NCBI GenBank assembly: GCA_021847645.1
Contig: JAJZQG010000026.1
Span: 1-53,115 of the forward strand
Length of the DNA stretch: 53,115 bases
Reading direction: 5' to 3'
Source: Myxococcales bacterium
GTDB taxonomy: Bacteria > Myxococcota_A > Polyangia > Polyangiales > Polyangiaceae
A program made the position numbers and the translations under genes. Below, in pieces: positions 36,253 to 45,153 of this stretch (positions are counted from its first letter, which is position 1; every line of letters starts with the position of its first letter). Below the pieces are notes generated by a model. The model searched no databases, was not told the DNA's origin, and saw nothing but the letters and a program-made list of their open reading frames with translations.

Positions 36253-37137
36253 GTGACTAAGGCACCTTCTCCGCTCCTGGGCTTCAACAACAACGTTCGT
36301 CACAAGGGCCGGGTCTTCCACATCCAGACCGAGGACTCCGGAGTTCGCTATCCGCACGTCATCACGCACCTGTTCGCGGACGGCGGCAGGATTCTCAAGA
36401 GCCTCAAGACGTCGTACGCCGAGCACGTCAACAGCGCCGACATGGCGGACAAGGTTCGGGCGCTCATGAAGGAGCAGCACAAGGCGATGTTCATCGCCCT
36501 GCGCGCCGGCGAGTTCGACCGCGTCATCGAGCAGGACGACAAGACGGTCGCACCGGCACCGCCTGCTGGCCCCGACCAGAGCGCGGCGCCTGCACCCGCG
36601 GCAGCCGCACCCGCTCCATCCGTTGCCCCTGCTGCTCGCCCGATTCCGCGTCGATCGTCGGTGCCGCCGCCTCGTCCCCACGCCTCCCGGCGCTCCTCCG
36701 CCCCTCCGCGCCCCTCGAGCGAACGCGCTCCGTCGCGCGGACGCTCTCAGCCAGCGGCTGCGGACGCGCGTCGTCCCGTGAAGGTCGACATCGACGTGCT
36801 CGAGCGGGCGGCGTCCGACGCGGCGAGCCGTTCTCCGATCTTCCGCGAGGGCGACGACATGCCGCCGCCCCCCCCCACCGTGCTGCCGTCGACCCGACCG
36901 AGCGGCTCCTACAGGTCCGTCGCACCGCCAGCGGAAGCGCCCAAGAAAGCCACGCCGCCGCCCGGTCGCTACTCGGCTTCTCGGCCTGCGAGCATCTTCG
37001 CGACCTCCAGGCCTTCCGAGAAAGGCACGGTCTTCGGGGAAGACCTGATCAGCAACAAGTCCTTGGACGAGGTCATCCTCGGCTTCCTATCCGAGGAATT
37101 CGGCACCAATCCAGGCAAGGACGGCGACGGCAAGTAG
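36253..37137 (+). CDS. Conserved unknown protein with proline-rich middle
   Basis: This 294-residue protein starts at GTG after a GGGGGGAG ribosome site. The first 95 residues form a compact folded region (LLGFNNNVRHKGRVFHIQTEDSG, VITHLFADGGRILKSLKTSY) of a type I have seen in delta-proteobacterial hypothetical proteins, without an assigned function. The middle 170 residues are Pro/Ala/Ser/Arg-rich and disordered, and the C-terminus has a short helical motif (SLDEVILGFLSEEFG). The layout of one folded domain, a flexible linker and a C-terminal docking helix suggests an adaptor. It follows the signalling protein gene on the same strand. Confidence 0.7.
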   Translation: MTKAPSPLLGFNNNVRHKGRVFHIQTEDSGVRYPHVITHLFADGGRILKSLKTSYAEHVNSADMADKVRALMKEQHKAMFIALRAGEFDRVIEQDDKTVAPAPPAGPDQSAAPAPAAAAPAPSVAPAARPIPRRSSVPPPRPHASRRSSAPPRPSSERAPSRGRSQPAAADARRPVKVDIDVLERAASDAASRSPIFREGDDMPPPPPTVLPSTRPSGSYRSVAPPAEAPKKATPPPGRYSASRPASIFATSRPSEKGTVFGEDLISNKSLDEVILGFLSEEFGTNPGKDGDGK

Positions 37138-37169
37138 TCGTCGCGCGCGACCGGGGAGGACGGGAGCCC

Positions 37170-38846
37170 ATGGGCGGCGAGCGGGAGCGAGCTTTCGACC
37201 GCACACTGCACGCGCTCGACGGTGCAGCACCGATCTACGAGGACGATGATGTGCTGGTGGCGAACAAGCCGGTGGGCATGTCGGTGGACGCCGCGGATCG
37301 CGAGCAGGCGACCGACCTGATGACGGCGCTGAGGACACGTGCTGGGCAACGGAACAGCGATGCGTGGCGGGCGCAGCAGCATCTCGATCGGGACGTGTCC
37401 GGCGTGGTGCTCGTCACCAAGAGCCCGCAAGCGGCGCGGAAGATGGCCGCCGGCGAGGCGATTCGCACGACGTTCGTGGCGGCGGTCAGCGGACGGTCGG
37501 CGCGGCAAAGCCCGGCCGTGCTGCGAGGCTGGCTGGCCAAGCGGGGTGGCAAGCTCGAGGTGCTACGACACCAGGCGGTGGGCGCGGCCCCGGTGCAAGT
37601 CGAGGTGCGTTCGACGGGACAGGCAGGCGACCGAAGCGTGTGGGAGCTTCGTTCGACCGCGAGCGCGCGTCATGTTCGCGAGCTGTTGGCGGCGCACGGT
37701 CTGGGCGTGGCTGGCGACAGCGTTCGCGGGGGACCGAGCTGGCACCGCGTGATGCTGCACGCAGCCGAGGTGCGCTTCGTTCACCCCGCGACCGGCCAGG
37801 TGCACCAGGTTCACTGCGACGAGCCCTGGGAATTCCAGGCCTGGGTCGCGCGTGCAGGCAGCGAGTTCGGCGCGCAGGTCACCTCGCGATTGTTCTCCCA
37901 AGCCGCGCTGTCACGCTCGGAGCTCGGGCGCATCGCGGATGCCTACCGGCTGTTCCACGGAGAGGGCGAGGGCCTCCCCGGGATCGACCTCGATCGGTTC
38001 GTCGAACACCTGGTGCTGTGGGTGGACGAGCAAACGCCGCCCACGCTGCGAGATCGGCTGGTGCAGGCGGCGTGGGACTTGGGTCCGAGGGGACTGTATC
38101 TGAAGGTGCGTCCGCGGGCGGCCTCGAGGCTGGACGAGGCGGCCAGAGCCGCGTTGGCGCCGCCCATGCCGGTGCGCGGGGAGCCGGCACCGGCCGAGCT
38201 GTGGGTGAGCGAGCACGGGCTATCGTATCTGGTGCGGCTCGACGACGGACTCGCGACGGGGTTGTTCCTGGATCAGCGCGGCAATCGGCAGTGGGTTCAG
38301 GAGCAAGCGCGGGGAGGCACGGTGCTGAATCTGTTCGCCTATACGTGCGCCTTCACGGTCGCCGCGGCGGCGGGGGGCGCTGACGCCACGGTCAGCGTCG
38401 ATATCTCCGCCAGGGCCCTCGAGACCGGGCGCAGGAATCTGCAAGCCGGCGGTCTGGACGGCGCGCGGCACGAGATGGTGCGCGATGACGTGACGCGGTG
38501 GGTGCATGCGGCCCGGGCCAAGTCCCGTCGGTTCGACCTGATCGTGCTGGACCCGCCGTCGTTCGGCTCGACGAGGCACGGACGGTTTTCGGCCGAAGCC
38601 GACTACGGCAAGCTGGTCGCGGCGGTGGTTGGGCTCCTGTCGGATCGCGGCGGGGTGCTGCTGGCGTGCACGAACCACCGCGGTGTATCTTCCAAGCGTT
38701 TTCGCGGCTGGCTGCAAGCGGCGGCGAGCCAGGCGGGTCGCGAGGTGGTCGGGATGAAAGAAGTGCCTCCAGGGGTCGACTTCCCGACGGCGCCAGGCGG
38801 CGAGCCGCACATGAAGGCATTTCGGGTCTGGGTGGGACCGAAGTGA
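37170..38846 (+). CDS. Fused RluA-like pseudouridine synthase and RlmI-like methyltransferase
   Basis: This 558-residue protein joins two RNA-modification domains. Residues 20-230 match the RluA family: DDVLVANKPVGMSVD, HLDRDVSGVVLVTKS with the catalytic Asp73, then SARHVRELLAAHGLGVAGD and MLHAAEVRFVHPATG. Residues from about 235 match RlmI/RlmK 5-methylcytosine-type methyltransferases: RIADAYRLFHGEGEGLPGID, LFLDQRGNRQWV, VLNLFAYTCAFTVAAA (AdoMet loop), the active-site LDPPSFGS and ACTNHRG. The fused enzyme should place pseudouridine and a methyl group in rRNA or tRNA, perhaps in the same region. A GGGGAGG ribosome site precedes the ATG. The target positions are not deducible. Confidence 0.88.
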   Translation: MGGERERAFDRTLHALDGAAPIYEDDDVLVANKPVGMSVDAADREQATDLMTALRTRAGQRNSDAWRAQQHLDRDVSGVVLVTKSPQAARKMAAGEAIRTTFVAAVSGRSARQSPAVLRGWLAKRGGKLEVLRHQAVGAAPVQVEVRSTGQAGDRSVWELRSTASARHVRELLAAHGLGVAGDSVRGGPSWHRVMLHAAEVRFVHPATGQVHQVHCDEPWEFQAWVARAGSEFGAQVTSRLFSQAALSRSELGRIADAYRLFHGEGEGLPGIDLDRFVEHLVLWVDEQTPPTLRDRLVQAAWDLGPRGLYLKVRPRAASRLDEAARAALAPPMPVRGEPAPAELWVSEHGLSYLVRLDDGLATGLFLDQRGNRQWVQEQARGGTVLNLFAYTCAFTVAAAAGGADATVSVDISARALETGRRNLQAGGLDGARHEMVRDDVTRWVHAARAKSRRFDLIVLDPPSFGSTRHGRFSAEADYGKLVAAVVGLLSDRGGVLLACTNHRGVSSKRFRGWLQAAASQAGREVVGMKEVPPGVDFPTAPGGEPHMKAFRVWVGPK

Positions 38847-39053
38847 CGGGGGAGGTCCGGGACACCCGGGCCGTACCATGGCTCGAACCCGTCGTCCTGC
38901 CATGCCGCGGAGAACCGTCGGCGACAAGGCGTCGCAAGCCAAACGAAACCGGCTAGCATCCGGAGATCGAGTCGAGCCTTCAGAGACATGGCGGCGCTTG
39001 GCCGCTTGCTCGGGAGCTCGGTGGCACGGCACAACGGGGCAGAGGAGAGTCGA

Positions 39054-39491
39054 ATGAAACGGATGGCGATTGTGGCCCTCTTGGGCGGATTCGTGGGCGT
39101 GGGCTGCGTCGTGACGACAGGCGGCGAGCCAGCGACAATGCCGGCGCATCACTATCATCCGCACCACCATTCGGGCACCACGAGTGCACCGCCTCCTCCA
39201 GCGGCGGCACAGCCAGCGGCAGGAGGCGCGGTCGTGGTCGCACCACCGGTAGCGACGCCGATTCCGGGCAACACGAGCGCCGCCACGACGACGACGCCAG
39301 CGGCGTTGGGACCGGCCACCGCCGCGCCGCCGAACATCACACGAGTCCCCGCCACACCCACGCCCGCGAACCGGCCGCCCGCGCTGGGCAAGGCACCGGG
39401 AACCCTTCCTGTGATGACGCAGGTTCCGCCTGCACCGGCCGCGCCGGCTGGATCGTCGACGCCGCCTGGCGCTCGTCCGCGCCGCTACTAG
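39054..39491 (+). CDS. Proline/threonine-rich lipoprotein of unknown function
   Basis: This 145-residue protein has a short signal with lipobox VGVGC, then a histidine-rich patch (HHYHPHHH) and a long Pro/Ala/Thr low-complexity tail ending RPRRY. An AGAGGAG ribosome site precedes the ATG. The His cluster next to the anchor could bind metal. No domain is recognisable. The composition is typical of envelope lipoproteins in this group. The gene stands alone between the RNA-modification gene and the chemoreceptor-like gene. Confidence 0.7.
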   Translation: MKRMAIVALLGGFVGVGCVVTTGGEPATMPAHHYHPHHHSGTTSAPPPPAAAQPAAGGAVVVAPPVATPIPGNTSAATTTTPAALGPATAAPPNITRVPATPTPANRPPALGKAPGTLPVMTQVPPAPAAPAGSSTPPGARPRRY

Positions 39492-39642
39492 ACCGTCGCG
39501 GGCGAGCGTCGCCTCGCAAGGGTCCATCGCCAGCGCCCCGTCGGTTGGCCCCTCACCGTCAACACTCTGTTGCCCGCATGGGCCTGCCGCCCTTAACCTG
39601 CCCTGGGCACCCTTGGTGCGTCCTCCTGAGCAGGCCTCCATC

Positions 39643-41400
39643 ATGACATTGACTTCTCGCCAGATCATTGCGGCCTTCGCGGTCATCGCGGTAGCCGTCG
39701 TCGTTGGCTTCGTTGCGCCCGACGCTTCGAAGTTTCTGATGATCGTGGGGGCAGCAGGCGCGGCCGCTGCGCTGCTGTCCTCCCACGGCGCGCCGACGCG
39801 GGGACTGGACGACGTTTCGGCCGGCCTTGCGCAGCTGGCGCGCGGGCAGAGGCCGTCGCTGCCCGAGCACGCGCCGCCTCAGGTCGCCCGGCTCTTCGAC
39901 CAGATGGAGAGCGTGGCCGCACAGATCGAGAGCAGCGATCAGCTCGACGAAGCGATCGACGCGATCGAGTCTGCGCTGCGAGAAGTCTCCGAAGGCACGC
40001 GCCCGTCGATACCGTCGGGCGCGCCGGCCGAGGTCAAGCGTCTGCTCGACGGCCTGGAGCGTGTCGCGCAAGTCGTAGCCAAGAGCCGGGAGGCGTCGTC
40101 CGCGAGCGCAACCCTGATCGGCCGCTCGGGCCAGACGTTGGAGGCGTCGACCCGTCGCCTGCTGGATGGCCTGGCCGATCGCGCGAAGATGATCCGCGAG
40201 GCGGCCGAGGCGATTCGCGCTCTGACCACCGCATTGCAGGACCTCGCACGCCACGTCGATGCGTTGTCGACGGCGTCCGAGCTGTCGTCCACGAGCATCG
40301 GTCAGATGACGTCGACCAACGACGAGGTCGCGGCGAACATCGCGGAGCTGGCGGCGAGCGTGCGGGAGACGGCGTCCTCGATCGAGGAGATGGCGTATTC
40401 GATCAAGGAAGTGGCCAAGAACGTGGACGCGCTGGCGTTGACGGCGGAGGAGACGAGCTCGTCGATGAACGAGATGGACGTGTCGATCGACCAGGTCCAA
40501 TCGAACGCGAACGAGACGGCGAGGTTGAGCGAAGAGGTTGCGCAGGACGCGGAGCGGGGGGCCGAGGCGATCCTCAAGACGATCGGAGAGATCTACCGCA
40601 TCAAGGAGTCGACGCAGGAAGCGGTGGCGGTGATCTCGAACCTGGGTTCGAAGATCGACGCGATTGGGCAGATCCTGAACGTGATCGACGACGTTGCGGA
40701 ACAGACGAACCTGCTGGCTCTGAACGCGGCGATCATCGCGGCGCAGGCGGGGGAGCACGGCAAGGGATTCGCGGTGGTGGCCGACGAGATCAAGGACTTG
40801 GCAGAGCGGGCGGGCGCCAGCACCAAGGAGATCGCGGAGCTCACCAAGACGATCCAGAACGAGTCGCGCAACGCCATCGCGGCGGTGGAGCGAGGCGCGA
40901 AGAACGTGGAGCGGGGCGTGGAGGTATCGAACGAGGCGGAGCACGCGCTCAAGAAGATCCTCGAGAGCTCGCAGAAGTCGACGAACATGGTGCGAGCGAT
41001 CGCGCGGGCGACGGTGGAGCAAGCGAAGGGATCGCGGCAGGTGACGGACGCGATCGGGCGAATTGCGGAGACGGTGCAGCAGATCGCGGCGGCGACGGCG
41101 GAGCAGGCGCGGGGCTCGGAGCTGATCATGCGCAGCGCCGAGAAGATGAGGAGCATCACCCAGCAGGTGGAGCGATCGAGCCAGGAGCAGGCCCGCGGGG
41201 GTCGGCAGGTGACCGAGGCGATCGACAGCATCTCGAGCGTGGCCGAGCAGCTGCATCAGGCACATCGGCAGCTCAGCCGCACGGGCGAGTCGCTGCTAAG
41301 CTCGTCGGCGCGCTTCGAAGCGTCGTTGCGCGACGACGAGACTGCGGTCAAGGAGTTGGGCCAGACGACCGACAGGCTGAAGGCTTCGCGCGCGGACTGA
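39643..41400 (+). CDS. Methyl-accepting chemotaxis-like protein without sensor domain
   Basis: This 585-residue protein has two closely spaced hydrophobic helices at the N-terminus (about 5-45) with almost no loop, so there is no periplasmic ligand domain. The rest is a long coiled coil. The hairpin tip is recognisable: VIDDVAEQTNLLALNAAIIAAQ followed by AGEHGKGFAVVADEIKDLAERA. The canonical Glu and Arg of the tip (AAIEAARAGE) are Ile and Gln here. Candidate methylation regions flank the tip. It would signal to CheA/CheW arrays from a membrane or internal cue. No che genes are in the window. It is convergent with dnaA, 27 bases apart. Confidence 0.9.
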   Translation: MTLTSRQIIAAFAVIAVAVVVGFVAPDASKFLMIVGAAGAAAALLSSHGAPTRGLDDVSAGLAQLARGQRPSLPEHAPPQVARLFDQMESVAAQIESSDQLDEAIDAIESALREVSEGTRPSIPSGAPAEVKRLLDGLERVAQVVAKSREASSASATLIGRSGQTLEASTRRLLDGLADRAKMIREAAEAIRALTTALQDLARHVDALSTASELSSTSIGQMTSTNDEVAANIAELAASVRETASSIEEMAYSIKEVAKNVDALALTAEETSSSMNEMDVSIDQVQSNANETARLSEEVAQDAERGAEAILKTIGEIYRIKESTQEAVAVISNLGSKIDAIGQILNVIDDVAEQTNLLALNAAIIAAQAGEHGKGFAVVADEIKDLAERAGASTKEIAELTKTIQNESRNAIAAVERGAKNVERGVEVSNEAEHALKKILESSQKSTNMVRAIARATVEQAKGSRQVTDAIGRIAETVQQIAAATAEQARGSELIMRSAEKMRSITQQVERSSQEQARGGRQVTEAIDSISSVAEQLHQAHRQLSRTGESLLSSSARFEASLRDDETAVKELGQTTDRLKASRAD

Positions 41401-41427
41401 GGCTGGCGGCGGACGGACTGCTACGCG

Positions 41428-42843
41428 CTAGCCGAGCCGACGCTCGATGGCGTCGAGGTGAGCGCGCAGCTCGGGGTCGGCATCACGCAGGGCTTCGACC
41501 TTGCGCACAGCGCTCATGACGGTGGTGTGATCGCGATTGGCGAAGGCGCGGCCGATCTCGGGGAACGAGCACTTGAGCCGCTGGCGGCACAGGTACATGG
41601 CGATGTGCCGGGCGCGGGCGACGCTGCGATGGCGCGCGTGGGAGACGATATCGGCCGGGGTGATGTGGAAGTGGTTGCAGACCGCGTCGAGAATCCGGTC
41701 CATCGTGGCGACCGGAGCCCGATTGGGCAGGGCGAGGGTCAGCTCGTGCTGGGCGAAGTCGGCATCGAGCGCGACGTTCATCAGCGACGACTTGGCGACG
41801 AGGCGGATGAGCATGCCTTCGAGCTCGCGCACATTGGACTGGACCGCCTGGGCGAGCAGGACGGCGACATCGTCGGAGAGATGGACGTTCTCGAGCTGGG
41901 CCTTCTTGCGAAGGATGGCGACGCGGGTTTCGAGCTCAGGAGTCTGGATGTCGGCGACAAGGCCCCAGGTGAAGCGTGAGACGAGCCGTTGCTCCATGCG
42001 GTCGAGTTGCTGGGGGTACTTGTCGGTGACGAGAACGATCTGCTTGTCCTGGGCATGCAGGGCGTTGAAGACGCTGAAGAACTCTTCCTGGGTCTGGGTC
42101 TTGCCGGCCAGGGACTGCAGATCGTCGATGAGCAAGGCGTCGCAGCCGTGGTAGCGGGCCCGGAAGTCGTCCATTCGACGCTCGGTGAGGGCCGTGATGA
42201 ACTCGTTGGTGAAGCTGTCGGCGGAGCCGTAGACGATACGCGCGTTGGGGCGTTCAGCGCGGATGCGGTGGGCGATGGCGTGGGCCAGATGGGTCTTGCC
42301 GAGCCCGGTGGCGCCGCACAGAAACAGTGGATTGTAGCGGCGTCCCGACCCGCCGGAGGCCGCGACGGCAGCGGCGAAGGCGAGCTGGTTGCTGGGGCCG
42401 ACGACGAAGTTCTCGAAGGTGTTCTTGGGGCTGACGCCGCCGAGCGACAGAGAGCGTCGCACGGAGGTTGGGGGATCGAGCGGGAGCTGCACTTGGGGCG
42501 GCGGCTCCGGCTCGGAGGGCACGACGTGCAAGGCACGGAGCTGGACGGGCTGGGGGGTTTCGGCGCGCGAGACGGGGCAATCGAGCTTTGCGTCGATGCT
42601 CCACTCGACGGAAAGCGAGAGTCCGGACAGGGATTCGAGCTCCTCGAGCAGGGCTGGTTGGAAGTGATCGCGAACCCAGTCGCGGGTGAACTCGTCGCGC
42701 GCCCGCAGGGACAGGGTTCGGTCGCCGGTCACGCCGTCGAACTGCACTCCGGCGAACCAGCAATCGAAGGTAGCCGGTGACTTGTCGCGGACCTTGCGGA
42801 CCGCGGCATCCCACTCCCGGCTGTGGACAACCTGTGTCACCAT
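41428..42843 (-). CDS. dnaA: Chromosomal replication initiator DnaA
   Basis: This 471-residue protein has the DnaA domain order. The N-domain is WDAAVRKVRDKSPATFDCWFAG, followed by a Pro-rich linker. The AAA+ core has NTFENFVVGPSNQLAFAAA, Walker A GATGLGKTHL (177-186) and Walker B ALLIDDLQ. The C-terminal DNA-binding signature is NRDHTTVMSAVRKVE. It opens the origin and starts replication. I prefer the ATG at 42843 (MVTQVVHSREWD), preceded by AGAGAAAG, over 42879, which has no ribosome site. A DnaA-box-like site lies inside the first codons. dnaN and gyrB are not adjacent here; the neighbours are a chemoreceptor-like gene and an outer-membrane gene. Confidence 0.96.
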   Translation of the reverse strand: MVTQVVHSREWDAAVRKVRDKSPATFDCWFAGVQFDGVTGDRTLSLRARDEFTRDWVRDHFQPALLEELESLSGLSLSVEWSIDAKLDCPVSRAETPQPVQLRALHVVPSEPEPPPQVQLPLDPPTSVRRSLSLGGVSPKNTFENFVVGPSNQLAFAAAVAASGGSGRRYNPLFLCGATGLGKTHLAHAIAHRIRAERPNARIVYGSADSFTNEFITALTERRMDDFRARYHGCDALLIDDLQSLAGKTQTQEEFFSVFNALHAQDKQIVLVTDKYPQQLDRMEQRLVSRFTWGLVADIQTPELETRVAILRKKAQLENVHLSDDVAVLLAQAVQSNVRELEGMLIRLVAKSSLMNVALDADFAQHELTLALPNRAPVATMDRILDAVCNHFHITPADIVSHARHRSVARARHIAMYLCRQRLKCSFPEIGRAFANRDHTTVMSAVRKVEALRDADPELRAHLDAIERRLG

Positions 42844-42965
42844 GCTTTCTCTATCTTTGTCCGCAGTATTCAGCAGCATGTCGACGGCAAGACCATTCCC
42901 GCAGCTTCTCTACGCACCGTTTGTTCACAGGCTGTGCGCACCGACTGTCCACAGCCTGTGGAAAA
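42822..42965 (+). other. Putative oriC with DnaA-box-like sites
   Basis: Upstream of and within the 5' end of dnaA there are TGTGGACAA (42822-42830), TTGTTCACA (42921-42929), CTGTCCACA (42945-42953) and TGTGGAAAA (42957-42965). These are one or two changes from the consensus TTATNCACA or its complement. Four such sites in 144 bases next to dnaA are unlikely by chance in GC-rich DNA and mark a probable replication origin. A clear AT-rich unwinding element is not obvious. Confidence 0.7.
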
Positions 42966-43919
42966 CCCGTGGCAAGAATCCGAACCTCACCAACCCCGGT
43001 CAGCAAGGCGCAGGACGACGCCCCCGCGCCCGACCTTCCCTTTCGGTGAAGTTGGGTCTGCGCGGCGATCCGCTGGGCTTCCGGTCCTCAGCTACGCCCT
43101 CGAGGGGCGTGTGGACTGGACCGGACTATGTCGTTGGAACGATGAAGACGACTCATCCCGCCTGCGACCTGACTGACCGCCCGACAGAGCGGCAATCACC
43201 GCTTGCGGGCAGAAACCAGGGTTAACACCACCGGCGACGCGGCGTCCACGCCATTCTGCCAGCGTGGCGTCAACACGATGGAATCCCGTGTCATTTTCCC
43301 TCGCGGCTCGGAGATTCGGCGAGAGCGGGTCGGGGGCGGGTCGGAAGACGAACCCCCCGGGCGGGCGCGCATGGCCGCGAGAGGCATTTTTCCCAGGGTT
43401 CAAGCACCGACTGCCCCGTACGGATCGCGAAGTCCCGTGGGATCGGCGAAGTCAAGAGTCGCGACAGGACAAGTGGCATTCGCCGGGCGCAGATGAGCAG
43501 GTGCGCGAGACTGCGCGTTTGCGCCCAATCGCGCTCCGACTGGCACTCAACCACCCAAAACAAGGTGGGAATCTCCCGGCGTAGCCGGATGTTCCCACGG
43601 CACACCGGATCAGTGGTTCCGTGTCACTCAATCTGCGGCGTGGCTCACCCGGCTGCCTGGCCCGGGCGCAAGCACCGGCTCGCCTCGAGATCAAGCAAAA
43701 AGTGCTCCCCGCACCCGCGCGCCTCCAAATCGGCGTGGCGTTTCGCAGGACCGCCCACCGGTCGGCACCTCTGCCGCCGATTTCTTGCCGCTTGCCGCCG
43801 ACCGGCGCTAGCAACGGGTCATGTCCCCAACGTCCCTTCGTCCCGCCAGGTCGCGCTCGGGGATGACAGCTGCGCGCCGCCCGAGCTGACCGCACCAACC
43901 CCAAGGAATCCGCCGTCCC
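42966..43919. other. Long non-coding region after the putative origin
   Basis: About 950 bases between the DnaA boxes and the outer-membrane gene contain no frame with family motifs. A nested hairpin lies at 43565-43598 (arms GTGGGAA and TTCCCAC enclosing CCGGC-GTA-GCCGG). A reasonable ribosome site (AAGGA near 43902) precedes the downstream gene. The region probably completes the origin and holds the promoters of dnaA and the barrel gene. Confidence 0.5.
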
Positions 43920-44897
43920 ATGCTCCCTCGACCATCCCAGAGCGTTGCTGCCGCGGCCTTGGCAGCCGTGGTCCTGAGCGCGGCCAGCGCGCAGGCGGAC
44001 CGCAGCTCCCTGCCGCCCGAAATCGGCTACCACTACGGTGAGGCGGAAGATGCGCGAGTGGGTGCCCTGGCGGGTGCGGTGAGCGCGACGGGCAACGGCA
44101 TCACCTCGGTGTTCCAGAACCCGGCAGGCCTGGCGGCCACGCCCGTGTACCATATTGGCGCTCTCGCGGCGATCTGGCCCGAGGCGCGTCGCCAGTCCTA
44201 CGGTGCGGCGGCGATGGATTCGGTCACAAGCCGCCTGGCCCTGGGCGTGGGGTTCATGTGGAACGACCAGGATCCGGACGGCCTGAAGCGTCGGGGCCAG
44301 GATCTTCGTCTGGCCGCGGCGTATCCGTTTTCGGACAAGGTTTCGTTCGGCCTGACGGGTCGATACCTCAAGCTGCGCCAGAACGGCTTGGGGCCATTGG
44401 GCTACAGCTACGCATCGGGGGGCAGGAGCGGGCAGCCGGTGGTCGACAGCTTCTCGTTCGACGCCGGGTTGAGGATTGCCCCGACCGGCAACTTCTCGTT
44501 GGGCCTGGTGGGAACGAACCTGTCGAACCCCGGCAATGGCTTTCAGCCGACGACCTTCGGAGGCGGCATCGGGGTGGGCAACGAGAACCTGGTGTTCGAG
44601 GCCGATGCGCTGGCGGACTTCACGACATGGCGGAAGACCACCTCGCGGGCGATGGGCGGCTTCGAGTATCTGGCGGCCGATCGTTTTCCGCTGCGTCTGG
44701 GCTACGTGTTCGACTCCGGTGCGGACTCTCACGCGCTGTCGGGCGGGCTGGGCTACATCGACACCCAGTTCTCGTTCGAGTTCGGACTGCGTCGCATCGT
44801 CTCCGGCGAGCAGGCGACTACGGTGCTGTTCACACTCCAGTACTTCGTGGAGTCGTCGGGCGCCACGCGCTCGCCTGCACCGATGGGCGATTTCTGA
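43920..44897 (+). CDS. Outer-membrane beta-barrel protein, FadL/PorV-like
   Basis: This 325-residue protein has a signal peptide (AAAALAAVVLSAASAQA). Conserved features of the PorV/OMPP1-like barrels follow: DARVGALAGAVSATGNGITSVFQNPAGLA, where the NPAG motif marks the hatch, and then alternating strands such as LALGVGFMWND and VSFGLTGRYLKLRQNG up to the final VLFTLQYFVE. Such proteins transport hydrophobic compounds or serve as secretion shuttles. It lies on the other side of the putative origin from dnaA. An AAGGA ribosome site is upstream. Confidence 0.83.
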   Translation: MLPRPSQSVAAAALAAVVLSAASAQADRSSLPPEIGYHYGEAEDARVGALAGAVSATGNGITSVFQNPAGLAATPVYHIGALAAIWPEARRQSYGAAAMDSVTSRLALGVGFMWNDQDPDGLKRRGQDLRLAAAYPFSDKVSFGLTGRYLKLRQNGLGPLGYSYASGGRSGQPVVDSFSFDAGLRIAPTGNFSLGLVGTNLSNPGNGFQPTTFGGGIGVGNENLVFEADALADFTTWRKTTSRAMGGFEYLAADRFPLRLGYVFDSGADSHALSGGLGYIDTQFSFEFGLRRIVSGEQATTVLFTLQYFVESSGATRSPAPMGDF

Positions 44898-45153
44898 GCT
44901 CGCAACTCGGCTCGACGAACGTGGCGGAATTCGTTCTCATCCCCCGCAAACCATGGTAGACCCCAACGCGGTCCGGGACGTCTTCCGGGCTTGAACCCGA
45001 CCGATCGCCACCGAGGAGTCCGATCCGCGGGGCTTGGTCTCGTCGAGCGATCCTCGAGTTTATCGACAGGTCAGCGGCGGCTGGAGGTTCAGCGACCGCG
45101 GTTGCTTCGTGCACCGGGTCAGCCCCCGCTGCCCACCGGGTTGGCGTACGCGC

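Noticed and set aside
38220..39686. Long minus-strand frame over the fusion gene and lipoprotein
   Set aside because: It covers real plus-strand genes and is made of Arg/His-rich shadow sequence.
43203..43584. Small open frames in the region after the origin
   Set aside because: No ribosome sites or motifs; they overlap in several frames and have intergenic composition.
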